A DNA stretch of 13,363 bases from Butyrivibrio sp. Lineage in GTDB: Bacteria; Bacillota_A; Clostridia; Lachnospirales; Lachnospiraceae. The stretch lies in assembly GCF_024699075.1 (NCBI RefSeq), contig NZ_JAILQF010000394.1:1-13363 (forward strand), read 5' to 3'. This document shows positions 8,015 through 13,363 of this stretch, one piece after another; within the stretch, counting starts at the first letter, position 1; each line of letters starts with the position of its first letter. The position numbers were made by a program, and so were the translations under genes. The notes beneath the pieces are model-generated. The model searched no databases. It was not told the DNA's origin and saw only the letters and a list, made by a program, of their open reading frames with translations.

Positions 8015-8028
8015 AAAAATCATCCACT

Positions 8029-8057
8029 TTGCGAACGTATTGTGATATTATTATATA
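8029..8057 (+). promoter_or_regulatory. Candidate rho promoter
   Basis: TTGCGA (8029-8034), a 17-bp spacer and TATATA (8052-8057), just after the truA stop. A start near 8064 would give a leader of about 230 nt before the rho ATG. That suits the autoregulated, long-leader layout known for rho in enterobacteria. Confidence 0.5.
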
Positions 8058-8103
8058 TGAAATATCGTTACTATTCTGTACTGTTCCCAAGGAGAAATAA
8101 CTA

Positions 8104-8184
8104 ATGAATTCGGACAATATTCCGATAATAAAAGTGTACGGAATTATTATTCAGCTATTTTCGTATGTTCTGTGGCATCTATAA
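8104..8184 (+). CDS. Candidate 26-residue leader peptide upstream of rho
   Basis: An ATG at 8104 sits nine bases after a strong AAGGAG (8089-8094), a better ribosome site than the one for rho itself. It opens a 26-codon frame ending in TAA at 8182-8184. The product starts MNSDNIPIIKVYG and ends in a hydrophobic IIIQLFSYVLWHL, which could insert in or touch the membrane. It lies wholly inside the predicted rho leader, 108 bp before rho. By analogy with the rhoL leader peptide of E. coli, translation here could tune Rho-dependent attenuation. No homology to rhoL is visible. A short 5-bp hairpin (8110-8114 with 8121-8125) lies in its early codons. Confidence 0.4.
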   Translation: MNSDNIPIIKVYGIIIQLFSYVLWHL

Positions 8185-8292
8185 GAATTCCAATGATTGC
8201 AAACATGATAAGAACGCATTGATCACGAAATTATTTTTCATAAAAGAAAATCCAATATAAAAAGTTTTATTAAAAACCGGAAAGGGATATTT

Positions 8293-9960
8293 ATGAGAGA
8301 GCGATATGAAACTCTGAAATTGCCTGATCTTCGTGCACTTGCTAAGATACGCGGTATTAAGTCAATTACATCTTTGAAAAAGTCAGAGATAATTGATGCT
8401 ATGGTTGAGCTTGATGAAAAAGAAGCTTTAGAAAAGAGCAAAGAGGCAGCTAATGCAGTGCGCAAAGCTCCTGAAGCTGAAAACTCTAAAAATGAAGTCA
8501 CTGAACCTGTAGTCTCTGAACCAGATACTTCTAAAGGTAAGACTTCTGAAGCTAAGACTTCTGAAGCTAAGGCTGATAAAGAAGCTCATGACTTTGGACC
8601 ACAGTCCAAAGGATCCATAAAAAAAGATGTTCAAAAAAACGATAATGCATCTGAAAAGGATAAAGAAGGAACAGCCGCAAAGAAGCATACAGCTGATGCG
8701 GATTCTTCTGATGACCACCGTGATGCACATGCCAAGAAGCATGATAACAGGAAGCAATTTTCTAAGGATCAAAGACAGGATCATAAGGATAAGTCTGCTG
8801 ATCCTTCCAAGGAAGAAAATGAGCAGTCCCAGGAAGTAAACGGAGTTGCTGCTTCAGGTATTCTTGAAGTAATGCCTGATGGTTTTGGCTTTATAAGATG
8901 CGAGAACTATCTTCCCGGTGATAATGATGTATACGTAGCTCCTGGTATCATAAGAAAGCTTGGACTTAGAACCGGTGATATTCTTGAAGGTATAGCAAGA
9001 GAGAAATCCGGTAATGATAAGTTTGGAGCTTTGATCAAGCTTAATCTTGTTAATGGTTATCTTCCTGAGATGGCAGCTACAAGGACCAGCTTCCAGAAGA
9101 TGACACCTATTTTCCCAAATGAAAAACTGACTCTTGAGCGTGAAGGCGGAAGTATTGCCATGCGTATCATGGATCTTATATGTCCTATAGGTAAGGGACA
9201 GCGTGGTATGATCGTGTCACCACCTAAGGCTGGTAAGACGACCCTGCTTAAAGATGTAGCCAAGTCAATCCAGAAGAATTATCCTAAGATTCACCTTATA
9301 ATCCTTCTTATTGATGAGCGTCCTGAAGAAGTTACAGATATCAAGGAGTCAATAACAGGAGAAAATGCAGAAGTTATTTATTCCACATTTGATGAACTTC
9401 CTGAGCATCATACAAGAGTTGCCGAGATGACTATTGAAAGGGCAAGAAGGCTTGTTGAACACAAGAAGGACGTTATGATCCTTATCGACTCTATAACAAG
9501 ACTTACAAGAGCCTATAACCAGGTTGTACCGCCGTCAGGACGTACATTATCAGGTGGTCTTGATCCGGCAGCTCTACACATGCCTAAGAGATTCTTTGGT
9601 GCAGCAAGAAATATGAGAGAGGGCGGAAGCCTTACAATTCTTGCAACAGCTCTTATTGAAACCGGATCCAAGATGGATGATGTTGTATACGAAGAATTTA
9701 AGGGAACAGGTAACATGGAAATGATCCTTGATAGAAAGCTTCAGGAAAGAAGGATATTCCCTGCTATCAATATTCCCAAATCTTCTACAAGAAGAGAAGA
9801 TCTACTTCTTATGCCTGACGAACTTGAATCCGTTAATCACATGCGCAAAGGCTTTAACGGCATAAAAGCTGATAATGCAGTAGATCAGGTTATCAATCTG
9901 TTCTCACATACTCGTAATAATCACGAGTTTGTAAAGATGATCCAGAGACAGATGCTATAA
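8293..9960 (+). CDS. rho: Transcription termination factor Rho
   Basis: A 555-residue Rho, the hexameric RNA-dependent ATPase that ends transcription. Residues 1-45 are the N-terminal helical domain ([24 protein letters not shown]). Residues about 55-186 are a charged low-complexity insert rich in Lys, Asp, Glu, Ser and His. The cold-shock/OB RNA-binding domain follows ([14 protein letters not shown] at 189-202, then NDVYVAP). The ATPase core has the P-loop SPPKAGKTT (309-317, Lys315), Walker B VMILIDS (394-400) and the secondary RNA-binding loop GRTLSGGLD (416-424). E. coli Rho is 419 residues with its P-loop lysine at 181, so the extra length is essentially the insert. GGAAAGGG precedes the ATG at normal spacing. 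It is transcribed separately from truA, or in part by read-through. Confidence 0.98.
   Translation: MRERYETLKLPDLRALAKIRGIKSITSLKKSEIIDAMVELDEKEALEKSKEAANAVRKAPEAENSKNEVTEPVVSEPDTSKGKTSEAKTSEAKADKEAHDFGPQSKGSIKKDVQKNDNASEKDKEGTAAKKHTADADSSDDHRDAHAKKHDNRKQFSKDQRQDHKDKSADPSKEENEQSQEVNGVAASGILEVMPDGFGFIRCENYLPGDNDVYVAPGIIRKLGLRTGDILEGIAREKSGNDKFGALIKLNLVNGYLPEMAATRTSFQKMTPIFPNEKLTLEREGGSIAMRIMDLICPIGKGQRGMIVSPPKAGKTTLLKDVAKSIQKNYPKIHLIILLIDERPEEVTDIKESITGENAEVIYSTFDELPEHHTRVAEMTIERARRLVEHKKDVMILIDSITRLTRAYNQVVPPSGRTLSGGLDPAALHMPKRFFGAARNMREGGSLTILATALIETGSKMDDVVYEEFKGTGNMEMILDRKLQERRIFPAINIPKSSTRREDLLLMPDELESVNHMRKGFNGIKADNAVDQVINLFSHTRNNHEFVKMIQRQML
8541..8570 (+). repeat. 15-bp tandem duplication in the rho insert
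   Basis: GACTTCTGAAGCTAA occurs twice in a row (8541-8555 and 8556-8570), encoding repeated KTSEA residues within the disordered insert. It shows that this segment evolves by slippage, unlike the conserved domains on either side. Confidence 0.75.
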
Positions 9961-9989
9961 AAAAATATTAATATATTAGCTAAATGAAC

Positions 9990-10018
9990 TTGACAATCAT
10001 TCTCAAAATCGGTATTGT
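9990..10018 (+). promoter_or_regulatory. Strong sigma-A promoter downstream of rho
   Basis: A perfect TTGACA (9990-9995), an exact 17-bp spacer and TATTGT (10013-10018). Transcription would start near 10025, inside the 5' arm of the terminator hairpin at 10022-10050. Transcripts from here would therefore begin with a shortened version of that stem and might escape termination. The only plus-strand genes it could serve are the DUF3793 and flavodoxin pair. Confidence 0.55.
9991..10005. promoter_or_regulatory. Fur-box-like operator
   Basis: TGACAATCATTCTCA matches the 7-1-7 Fur consensus TGATAATnATTATCA at 12 of 14 informative positions, with the two mismatches at symmetric positions. It overlaps the -35 element of the promoter at 9990-10018, the expected place for iron-dependent repression. 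A flavodoxin gene downstream fits Fur control. Confidence 0.5.
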
Positions 10019-10021
10019 AAA

Positions 10022-10056
10022 GACGGTCGGATAATTATTATCTGGCCGTCATTTTT
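10022..10056 (+). terminator. Rho-independent terminator after rho
   Basis: GACGGTCGGATAA (10022-10034) pairs with the segment ending GGCCGTC at 10050 through 13 bp, with two G-U pairs, and is followed by ATTTTT (10051-10056). It is well placed to end the rho transcript 62 bp after its stop. Because the Fur-box promoter lies between rho and this hairpin, it may also act as an attenuator. Confidence 0.8.
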
Positions 10057-10063
10057 CATCCTG

Positions 10064-10095
10064 TGTTAGCAATTGCTAATTAGCTATAGCTAACA
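10064..10095. promoter_or_regulatory. Double 14-bp palindrome, probable operator
   Basis: Two perfect palindromes abut: TTAGCAATTGCTAA (10066-10079) and TTAGCTATAGCTAA (10080-10093). Together with TG and CA on the edges they make a 32-bp near-palindrome with four TTAGC half-sites. The TTAGC..GCTAA spacing recalls operators of metal regulators of the DtxR/MntR/IdeR type (TTAGG..CCTAA), but the half-site differs and the assignment is an inference. The second palindrome overlaps the -35 of a weak promoter leading to the DUF3793 gene. Confidence 0.6.
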
Positions 10096-10118
10096 TAGCG
10101 TGAATACTAGACTATAGA
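10091..10118 (+). promoter_or_regulatory. Weak candidate promoter for DUF3793-flavodoxin
   Basis: TAACAT (10091-10096), a 16-bp spacer and TATAGA (10113-10118). Its -35 overlaps the right edge of the double palindrome, so a bound regulator would block it. A start near 10125 gives a leader of about 50 nt. A direct repeat of CTTATGA (10121 and 10137) lies in that leader. Confidence 0.3.
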
Positions 10119-10173
10119 TACTTATGAGCCTTCGTGCTTATGAATTATCTTGTGATTACTAATGGGAGGAGCT

Positions 10174-10731
10174 ATGTCGGAAAAAGAGATTGTTTACTAT
10201 GGGGCACCTACTCTTGCCGGTCTTAAGACAGGCAATCTTATTTCCTGCGCCTATGAGTCTAAGCAAAAGACAATGGAAGAGATAAGAGCTCTTAATGATG
10301 AACTTGTTCCAAAAGGAATATGTCTTTATCCGCTTCGCTTTCACAAAGGAAGAGTACTTCTTTATATTTTCAGACCGTCTTTTCTCCAGAGAGATTTAAT
10401 GGATAGCAGAGTATGGGAGATCCTTGATGCTGCAGGATATGCAGGCAAGGAATATACCTCTTGTATGATGGAGCTTATAAGAAGGCTTAGAAGCTGCGAT
10501 TCTGGTCAGATTTTCCCTCATGAGATAGGTCTTTTTCTAAGTTATCCTCCGGAAGATGTAAAGGGCTTTATAGAGAATCCTGATGGCTGTAAATGTGTCG
10601 GAACCTGGAAAGTATATGGTGACGAGCAGGCTGCCAGAAAGAGATTTGAGTCCTTTAACAAATGTACTGATATCTATTGCAAGGAATGGAACAGGGGTAC
10701 TAAGCTTTCCAAACTCGCAGTTAAGATATAA
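10174..10731 (+). CDS. DUF3793 family protein
   Basis: A 185-residue protein recognisable as DUF3793. The N-terminal part has GAPTLAGLKTGNLISC, the middle has a cysteine-containing helix, and the C-terminal part has the family block FPHEIGLFLSYPPEDVKGFI near residues 111-130, then KCVGTWKVYGD. No enzyme motif, signal peptide or membrane helix is seen, and the family function is unknown to me. I place the start at 10174 because GGGAGGAG (10164-10171) is the ribosome site for that ATG; the ATG at 10162 lies within or before it and would add only four residues. The next gene is flavodoxin, 46 bp away. Together with the Fur-like box upstream this suggests a role in iron limitation or in supporting flavodoxin, which is an inference. 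Confidence 0.88.
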   Translation: MSEKEIVYYGAPTLAGLKTGNLISCAYESKQKTMEEIRALNDELVPKGICLYPLRFHKGRVLLYIFRPSFLQRDLMDSRVWEILDAAGYAGKEYTSCMMELIRRLRSCDSGQIFPHEIGLFLSYPPEDVKGFIENPDGCKCVGTWKVYGDEQAARKRFESFNKCTDIYCKEWNRGTKLSKLAVKI

Positions 10732-10739
10732 AAAAACAT

Positions 10740-10759
10740 ATTATTTAATTTTAAATAAT
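10740..10759 (+). other. AT-only hairpin between DUF3793 and flavodoxin
   Basis: ATTATTTAA (10740-10748) pairs with TTAAATAAT (10751-10759) just before the flavodoxin ribosome site AAAGGAGA (10761-10768). It is too weak for termination, but it could be an RNA processing site that sets unequal levels of the two products. Confidence 0.35.
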
Positions 10760-10777
10760 GAAAGGAGACATAAGGTT

Positions 10778-11200
10778 ATGTCAAAAGTAGCAGTAGTTTA
10801 TTGGAGTGGTACAGGTAACACAGCAGCTATGGCGCAGGCTGTTTCAGACGGCGCAACAGAAAAGGGAGCAGAGGTTAATATTGTTCCTGCAGGCCAGTTT
10901 TCAGAAGGCGATGTTGCAGCATATGATGCAATTGCATTTGGTTGCCCTGCAATGGGCGCAGAACAGCTCGAAGAAAGTGAATTCGAGCCTATGTTCGAAA
11001 GTGTTAAGGGTTCTCTTTCAGGCAAGAAGATCGCACTGTTTGGTTCTTACGGATGGGGCGATGGCGAATGGATGCGCCTGTGGGAAGCTGATGCAAAGGC
11101 AGCTGGAGCAAATCTCGCAACAGATAGCGTAATGGCCAATAATGCTCCTGATGATGATGCAATCGCAGCTTGCAAAAACCTTGGTGCAGCACTTGCGTAA
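10778..11200 (+). CDS. Short-chain flavodoxin
   Basis: A 140-residue flavodoxin, a soluble FMN electron carrier that can replace ferredoxin when iron is scarce. The FMN phosphate loop is WSGTGNT at residues 9-15. The two isoalloxazine loops are visible at FGCPAMGAEQLEE and FGSYGWGDGEWM, the latter with aromatic residues as expected. Length and composition are typical of small clostridial flavodoxins. The chosen ATG follows AAAGGAGA at ideal spacing; the same frame stays open upstream into DUF3793, but that part is not flavodoxin-like. Its codons (many GCA, TTC, GAA) suggest strong expression. It is the last gene of the pair, followed by a hairpin and a strong terminator. Confidence 0.95.
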   Translation: MSKVAVVYWSGTGNTAAMAQAVSDGATEKGAEVNIVPAGQFSEGDVAAYDAIAFGCPAMGAEQLEESEFEPMFESVKGSLSGKKIALFGSYGWGDGEWMRLWEADAKAAGANLATDSVMANNAPDDDAIAACKNLGAALA

Positions 11201-11242
11201 CCGTTTAAAGCTTTCATATCTTTTTTGGAGCCCGGTAAGAAG

Positions 11243-11260
11243 TCTTCATTTTAATGAAGA
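11243..11260 (+). other. Perfect inverted repeat downstream of flavodoxin
   Basis: TCTTCATT (11243-11250) and AATGAAGA (11253-11260) form an 18-bp palindrome with a two-base centre. It is followed by TTATCTGC, not a good T-run. It may protect the 3' end of the flavodoxin mRNA or act as a weak terminator ahead of the stronger one at 11297. Confidence 0.45.
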
Positions 11261-11296
11261 TTATCTGCAATGTAACTAGTTTTTAACCAACAAAAG

Positions 11297-11333
11297 AAAA
11301 TGCCGCGTAGGAGTTATTCCTATGCGGCATTTT
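11297..11333. terminator. Strong, probably bidirectional terminator
   Basis: A 16-bp stem: AAAATGCCGC plus GTAGGA (11297-11312) pairs with 11318-11333, which ends GCGGCATTTT, with one G-T pair and the loop GTTAT. The A and T runs at the two feet serve termination from either side. It ends the flavodoxin transcript and would also stop any leftward transcript from the small-RNA locus. Confidence 0.85.
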
Positions 11334-11363
11334 CAGTATATAGGTATTGAAGTTAAAAATGGC

Positions 11364-11482
11364 AAAAAAATAAAGCCTTTCGGCTGTTCTTTTGGGAGGA
11401 GGGGCCGCTCGGCGGGGAACCGAACGACCCGGTATGAAAAAAGTTTTATTGGGGGAGTCAGAAGTATTTTTAAAAACACTTC
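11364..11482 (-). ncRNA. Candidate C-rich trans-acting small RNA
   Basis: Read on the minus strand, a transcript of about 120 nt shows three hairpins. The 5' hairpin spans 11482 to 11461. The central 11-bp stem pairs 11430-11420 with 11412-11402 and exposes the loop UUCCCCG. The last is AGCC-GAAA-GGCU (11385-11374), followed by the T-run TTATTTTTTT (11373-11364), an intrinsic terminator. All three non-Watson-Crick positions in the first two stems are A-C mismatches on the plus strand but G-U pairs on the minus strand, which fixes the transcribed strand. Three C-rich stretches (ACUCCCCC, the loop, and CCCCUCCUCCC) could pair with Shine-Dalgarno sites, as in RoxS/RsaE and FsrA of other Firmicutes. 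The region is about two-thirds GC at 11374-11433 amid AT-rich flanks. Not matched to a known family by me. Confidence 0.55.
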
Positions 11483-11488
11483 CGATAA

Positions 11489-11516
11489 ATTTATGATATA
11501 TGACTAGTGTGAACAA
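11489..11516 (-). promoter_or_regulatory. Candidate promoter for the minus-strand small RNA
   Basis: On the minus strand: TTGTTC (11516-11511), a 16-bp spacer and ATAAAT (11494-11489), predicting a start near 11482, exactly at the foot of the 5' hairpin. A second TTTGTTCA lies one helical turn upstream (11528-11521), giving a tandem direct repeat that might bind a regulator. The hexamers are imperfect. Confidence 0.35.
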
Positions 11517-11831
11517 AATATGAACAAACTGTAAATATAAAATGAAAACGAACGTTATAATATTTTTAAAGCATTCGAAATAATGATAATTGTATAAAAA
11601 TTCAAATTGAACGATGGTCATTTGTAGTACAATTCGTTTCAAATATAGGCGATATTCCTTGGCCTGGCAGATAATTAATAGTTAAAAGTTTACTGCTTTA
11701 ATGCAGTTATTGGCGCTTTCGCCTAATGTTTCGTGACTATTACAAAAGAAAATTATTATATTTTTACAAAAATGTTTTTTGGGTGTATATTCCAATGATA
11801 TAACAGAATAATTTTGCAGTCCATCTTTTCT
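11517..11831. other. Long AT-rich intergenic region before glgA
   Basis: I see no gene here. It holds two adjacent small hairpins, ACTGC/GCAGT (11692-11696 with 11703-11707) and GGCG/CGCC (11712-11715 with 11720-11723). A weak plus-strand promoter-like pair, TTGAAC and TACAAT (11607-11633), has a short 15-bp spacer. A TAATGATAAT half of a Fur-like site lies at 11581-11590. If transcribed from 11633, the hairpins would sit in a long glgA leader; no known riboswitch pattern is apparent. Confidence 0.4.
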
Positions 11832-11860
11832 TTGTGGCATATAGTGGTGTGTGATATAAT
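11832..11860 (+). promoter_or_regulatory. glgA promoter
   Basis: TTGTGG (11832-11837), an exact 17-bp spacer and a perfect TATAAT (11855-11860). A start near 11867 gives a leader of about 50 nt before the glgA ATG. Confidence 0.75.
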
Positions 11861-11919
11861 AATGAAATAAATAAAATAATTTAAAAAGAGATATCATCAG
11901 AAAGGAAGAACATTAAATC

Positions 11920-13363
11920 ATGAAGAATATTCTTTTTGTTGCATCTGAAGGAGTTCCTTTCATTAAAACAGGTGGTTTGGCAGACGTTGTAGGGTCTCTC
12001 CCTCGCGATATAGATCGCAGATATTTTGACGTCAGAATTGTGATGCCCAAGTATGCATGTATGGCCAAAGAGATGGCAGACAAGCTTGAGTATGTGACAA
12101 ATTTCTATATGGATTTTCATTGGAAAAGAGAATATGTAGGTATTTTTAAGGCTGAAGTTAATGGTATTATCTATTACTTTATTGATAACGAGTATTATTT
12201 CAACGGTATCAAGCCTTATGGAGATGATGTTAAATTCGAAATTGAGAAGTTCGCATTTTTCTCCAAGGCAGCTCTTTCTATTTTACCTGTAGTTGAGTTC
12301 CATCCTGATATCGTACATTGTCATGACTGGCAGACAGGACTTGTCCCTGTTTATCTTAAAGAGCGTTTTCAGGCTAATGAGTTCTATCGTAGCATGAAGA
12401 CTATCATGACTATTCACAACCTTAAATTCCAGGGCAGATGGGACAAGAAGGTAGTCAAGGACCTTACAGGACTTCCGGACTATTTCTTCACTCCTGACAA
12501 GCTTGAAATGTTTGGTGATGCTGACCTTTTAAAGGGCGGTATTGTGTATGCTGATGCTATTACTACAGTATCAGAAACATATGCAGAAGAAATAAAGACA
12601 GAATTTTATGGAGAAGGTCTTAACGGACTTCTTAAATCAAGGGAGAATGATCTTCGAGGTATCGTAAATGGTATCGATTATGAAGAGTTCAATCCTTCAA
12701 CTGATAAATATATCGATTATAAGTATGACGCCATCAATTTCCGTAAGGAGAAGATCCGCAATAAGCGTGCGCTTCAGAAGGAACTTGGACTTGCACAGGA
12801 TGACAAGATCATGATGATCGGTGTTGTTTCAAGACTTACTGATCAGAAGGGATTTGATCTTATCAGCTGTGTAATGGATGAGATGTGTCAGGATGCGGTT
12901 CAGTTCGTAATACTTGGAACAGGTACAGAACAGTATGAGAATATGTTCCGTCACTTTGCATGGAAGTATGGTGATAAGGTTTCTGCCAATATCTATTATT
13001 CAGAAGCTCTTTCTCATAAGATTTATGCAGCAAGTGATGCCTTCCTTATGCCTTCACTCTTTGAGCCATGTGGACTTTCACAGCTTATGTCTCTTCGTTA
13101 TGGAACGCTTCCTATTGTACGTGAGACAGGAGGACTTAAAGACACTGTTCAGCCTTATAATAAGTTTGAAAGTACAGGAACAGGCTTTTCATTTACCAAT
13201 TATAATGCGCATGAGATGATGCAGACAGTAAGAACTGCAGAGGCTCTGTATTATGATAATAAGCGTGAATGGAACAAGATGATAGACAGAGCTATGGCTG
13301 TAGACTTCAGCTGGAAGGTTTCTGCTAATAAGTATCAGGAGATGTACGACTGGCTCAGGCCAT
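11920..13363 (+). CDS. glgA: Glycogen synthase GlgA (3' end cut by window)
   Basis: An open frame of 481 codons running off the window end. It encodes a GT5 glycogen/starch synthase that extends alpha-1,4-glucan from ADP-glucose. The N-terminus MKNILFVASEGVPFIKTGGLADVVGSLPR carries the ADP-glucose-binding KTGGL at residues 16-20. HCHDWQTGL follows in the N-terminal Rossmann domain. The C-terminal domain has GVVSRLTDQKGFDL and the active-site block SLFEPCGLSQLMSLRYGT with Glu382, then RETGGLKDTV. Family members are usually about 475-485 residues, so only a few residues are missing. AAGGAAG, about ten bases upstream, supports the start. It has its own promoter, and no other glg gene is in view. 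Confidence 0.96.
   Translation, partial: MKNILFVASEGVPFIKTGGLADVVGSLPRDIDRRYFDVRIVMPKYACMAKEMADKLEYVTNFYMDFHWKREYVGIFKAEVNGIIYYFIDNEYYFNGIKPYGDDVKFEIEKFAFFSKAALSILPVVEFHPDIVHCHDWQTGLVPVYLKERFQANEFYRSMKTIMTIHNLKFQGRWDKKVVKDLTGLPDYFFTPDKLEMFGDADLLKGGIVYADAITTVSETYAEEIKTEFYGEGLNGLLKSRENDLRGIVNGIDYEEFNPSTDKYIDYKYDAINFRKEKIRNKRALQKELGLAQDDKIMMIGVVSRLTDQKGFDLISCVMDEMCQDAVQFVILGTGTEQYENMFRHFAWKYGDKVSANIYYSEALSHKIYAASDAFLMPSLFEPCGLSQLMSLRYGTLPIVRETGGLKDTVQPYNKFESTGTGFSFTNYNAHEMMQTVRTAEALYYDNKREWNKMIDRAMAVDFSWKVSANKYQEMYDWLRP

Noticed and set aside
8347..8850. Prion-like domain in the Rho insert
   Set aside because: The insert is charged and not enriched in Asn or Gln, unlike the described clostridial Rho prion domain.
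10162..10173. Upstream ATG for the DUF3793 gene
   Set aside because: GGGAGGAG lies directly after it and serves the ATG at 10174; the four extra residues would come from translating the ribosome site.
10583..10777. Longer flavodoxin start inside the DUF3793 gene
   Set aside because: The extra residues do not resemble flavodoxin, overlap a recognised gene in another frame, and the ATG at 10778 has an ideal ribosome site and begins the FMN fold correctly.
11394..11455. Plus-strand riboswitch resemblance (GGGGAACC, then a later GGGGG) to the c-di-AMP ydaO class
   Set aside because: The remaining conserved ydaO blocks are absent, the stems have A-C mismatches on this strand, and glgA has its own promoter far downstream.
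11581..11595. Fur box at TAATGATAAT
   Set aside because: Only one half matches well; the other half matches about two of seven positions, and the distance from the small-RNA start is large.
11283..11642. Minus-strand open frame of 119 codons across the GC-rich island
   Set aside because: Its product is compositionally odd, lacks a ribosome site and runs through two terminator hairpins; the RNA structure explains the region better.
12914..13219. Plus-strand 101-codon frame within glgA
   Set aside because: It is an out-of-frame shadow of the conserved GlgA C-terminal domain.

Overview
The window looks like chromosomal DNA from an AT-rich member of the Lachnospiraceae, most like Butyrivibrio or Pseudobutyrivibrio. 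This is judged from protein flavour, AT-rich intergenic DNA, strong AGGAG-type ribosome sites and the presence of a DUF3793 protein, a DUF6320-type membrane protein and a Rho with a long charged insert. All confident genes are on the plus strand. I see no phage, IS, CRISPR, tRNA or rRNA.

Layout. (1) Positions 1-295 are a non-coding leader with a structured 52-nt repeat, a perfect 11-bp hairpin and two tandem promoter-like repeats. It precedes a 944-residue right-handed parallel beta-helix protein (296-3130) that has a ten-residue repeat linker and no signal peptide. (2) A second copy of the 52-nt repeat (3139-3190) leads into a tight run of five genes (3244-8014): a histidine phosphatase, a condensation-fold acyltransferase, a zinc-ribbon membrane protein, a pectinacetylesterase/Notum-like hydrolase and truA. 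(3) rho (8293-9960) has its own likely promoter, a leader of about 230 nt and a candidate 26-codon leader peptide. (4) A DUF3793 gene and a flavodoxin gene (10174-11200) form a probable iron-response pair. Upstream lie a good Fur-box match over a strong promoter, a terminator, and a striking double palindrome. (5) A strong terminator closes that pair. Then comes a GC-rich, highly structured island that reads best as a minus-strand small RNA of about 120 nt with C-rich, anti-Shine-Dalgarno-like segments. (6) glgA, glycogen synthase (11920 to the window end), starts from a clear promoter after a long AT-rich leader.

How the genes may fit together. The acyltransferase, membrane protein and esterase sit almost without gaps, so they probably act on one ester-linked substrate, perhaps an envelope or storage glycan or lipid; the substrate is unknown. 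Flavodoxin with DUF3793 fits iron-limited electron transfer. glgA is the carbon-storage step and rho is housekeeping termination.

The most novel-looking items are the minus-strand small RNA candidate (11364-11482), the covarying 52-nt intergenic element present twice, the acyltransferase/membrane/esterase module, and the palindrome cluster in front of the DUF3793-flavodoxin pair.
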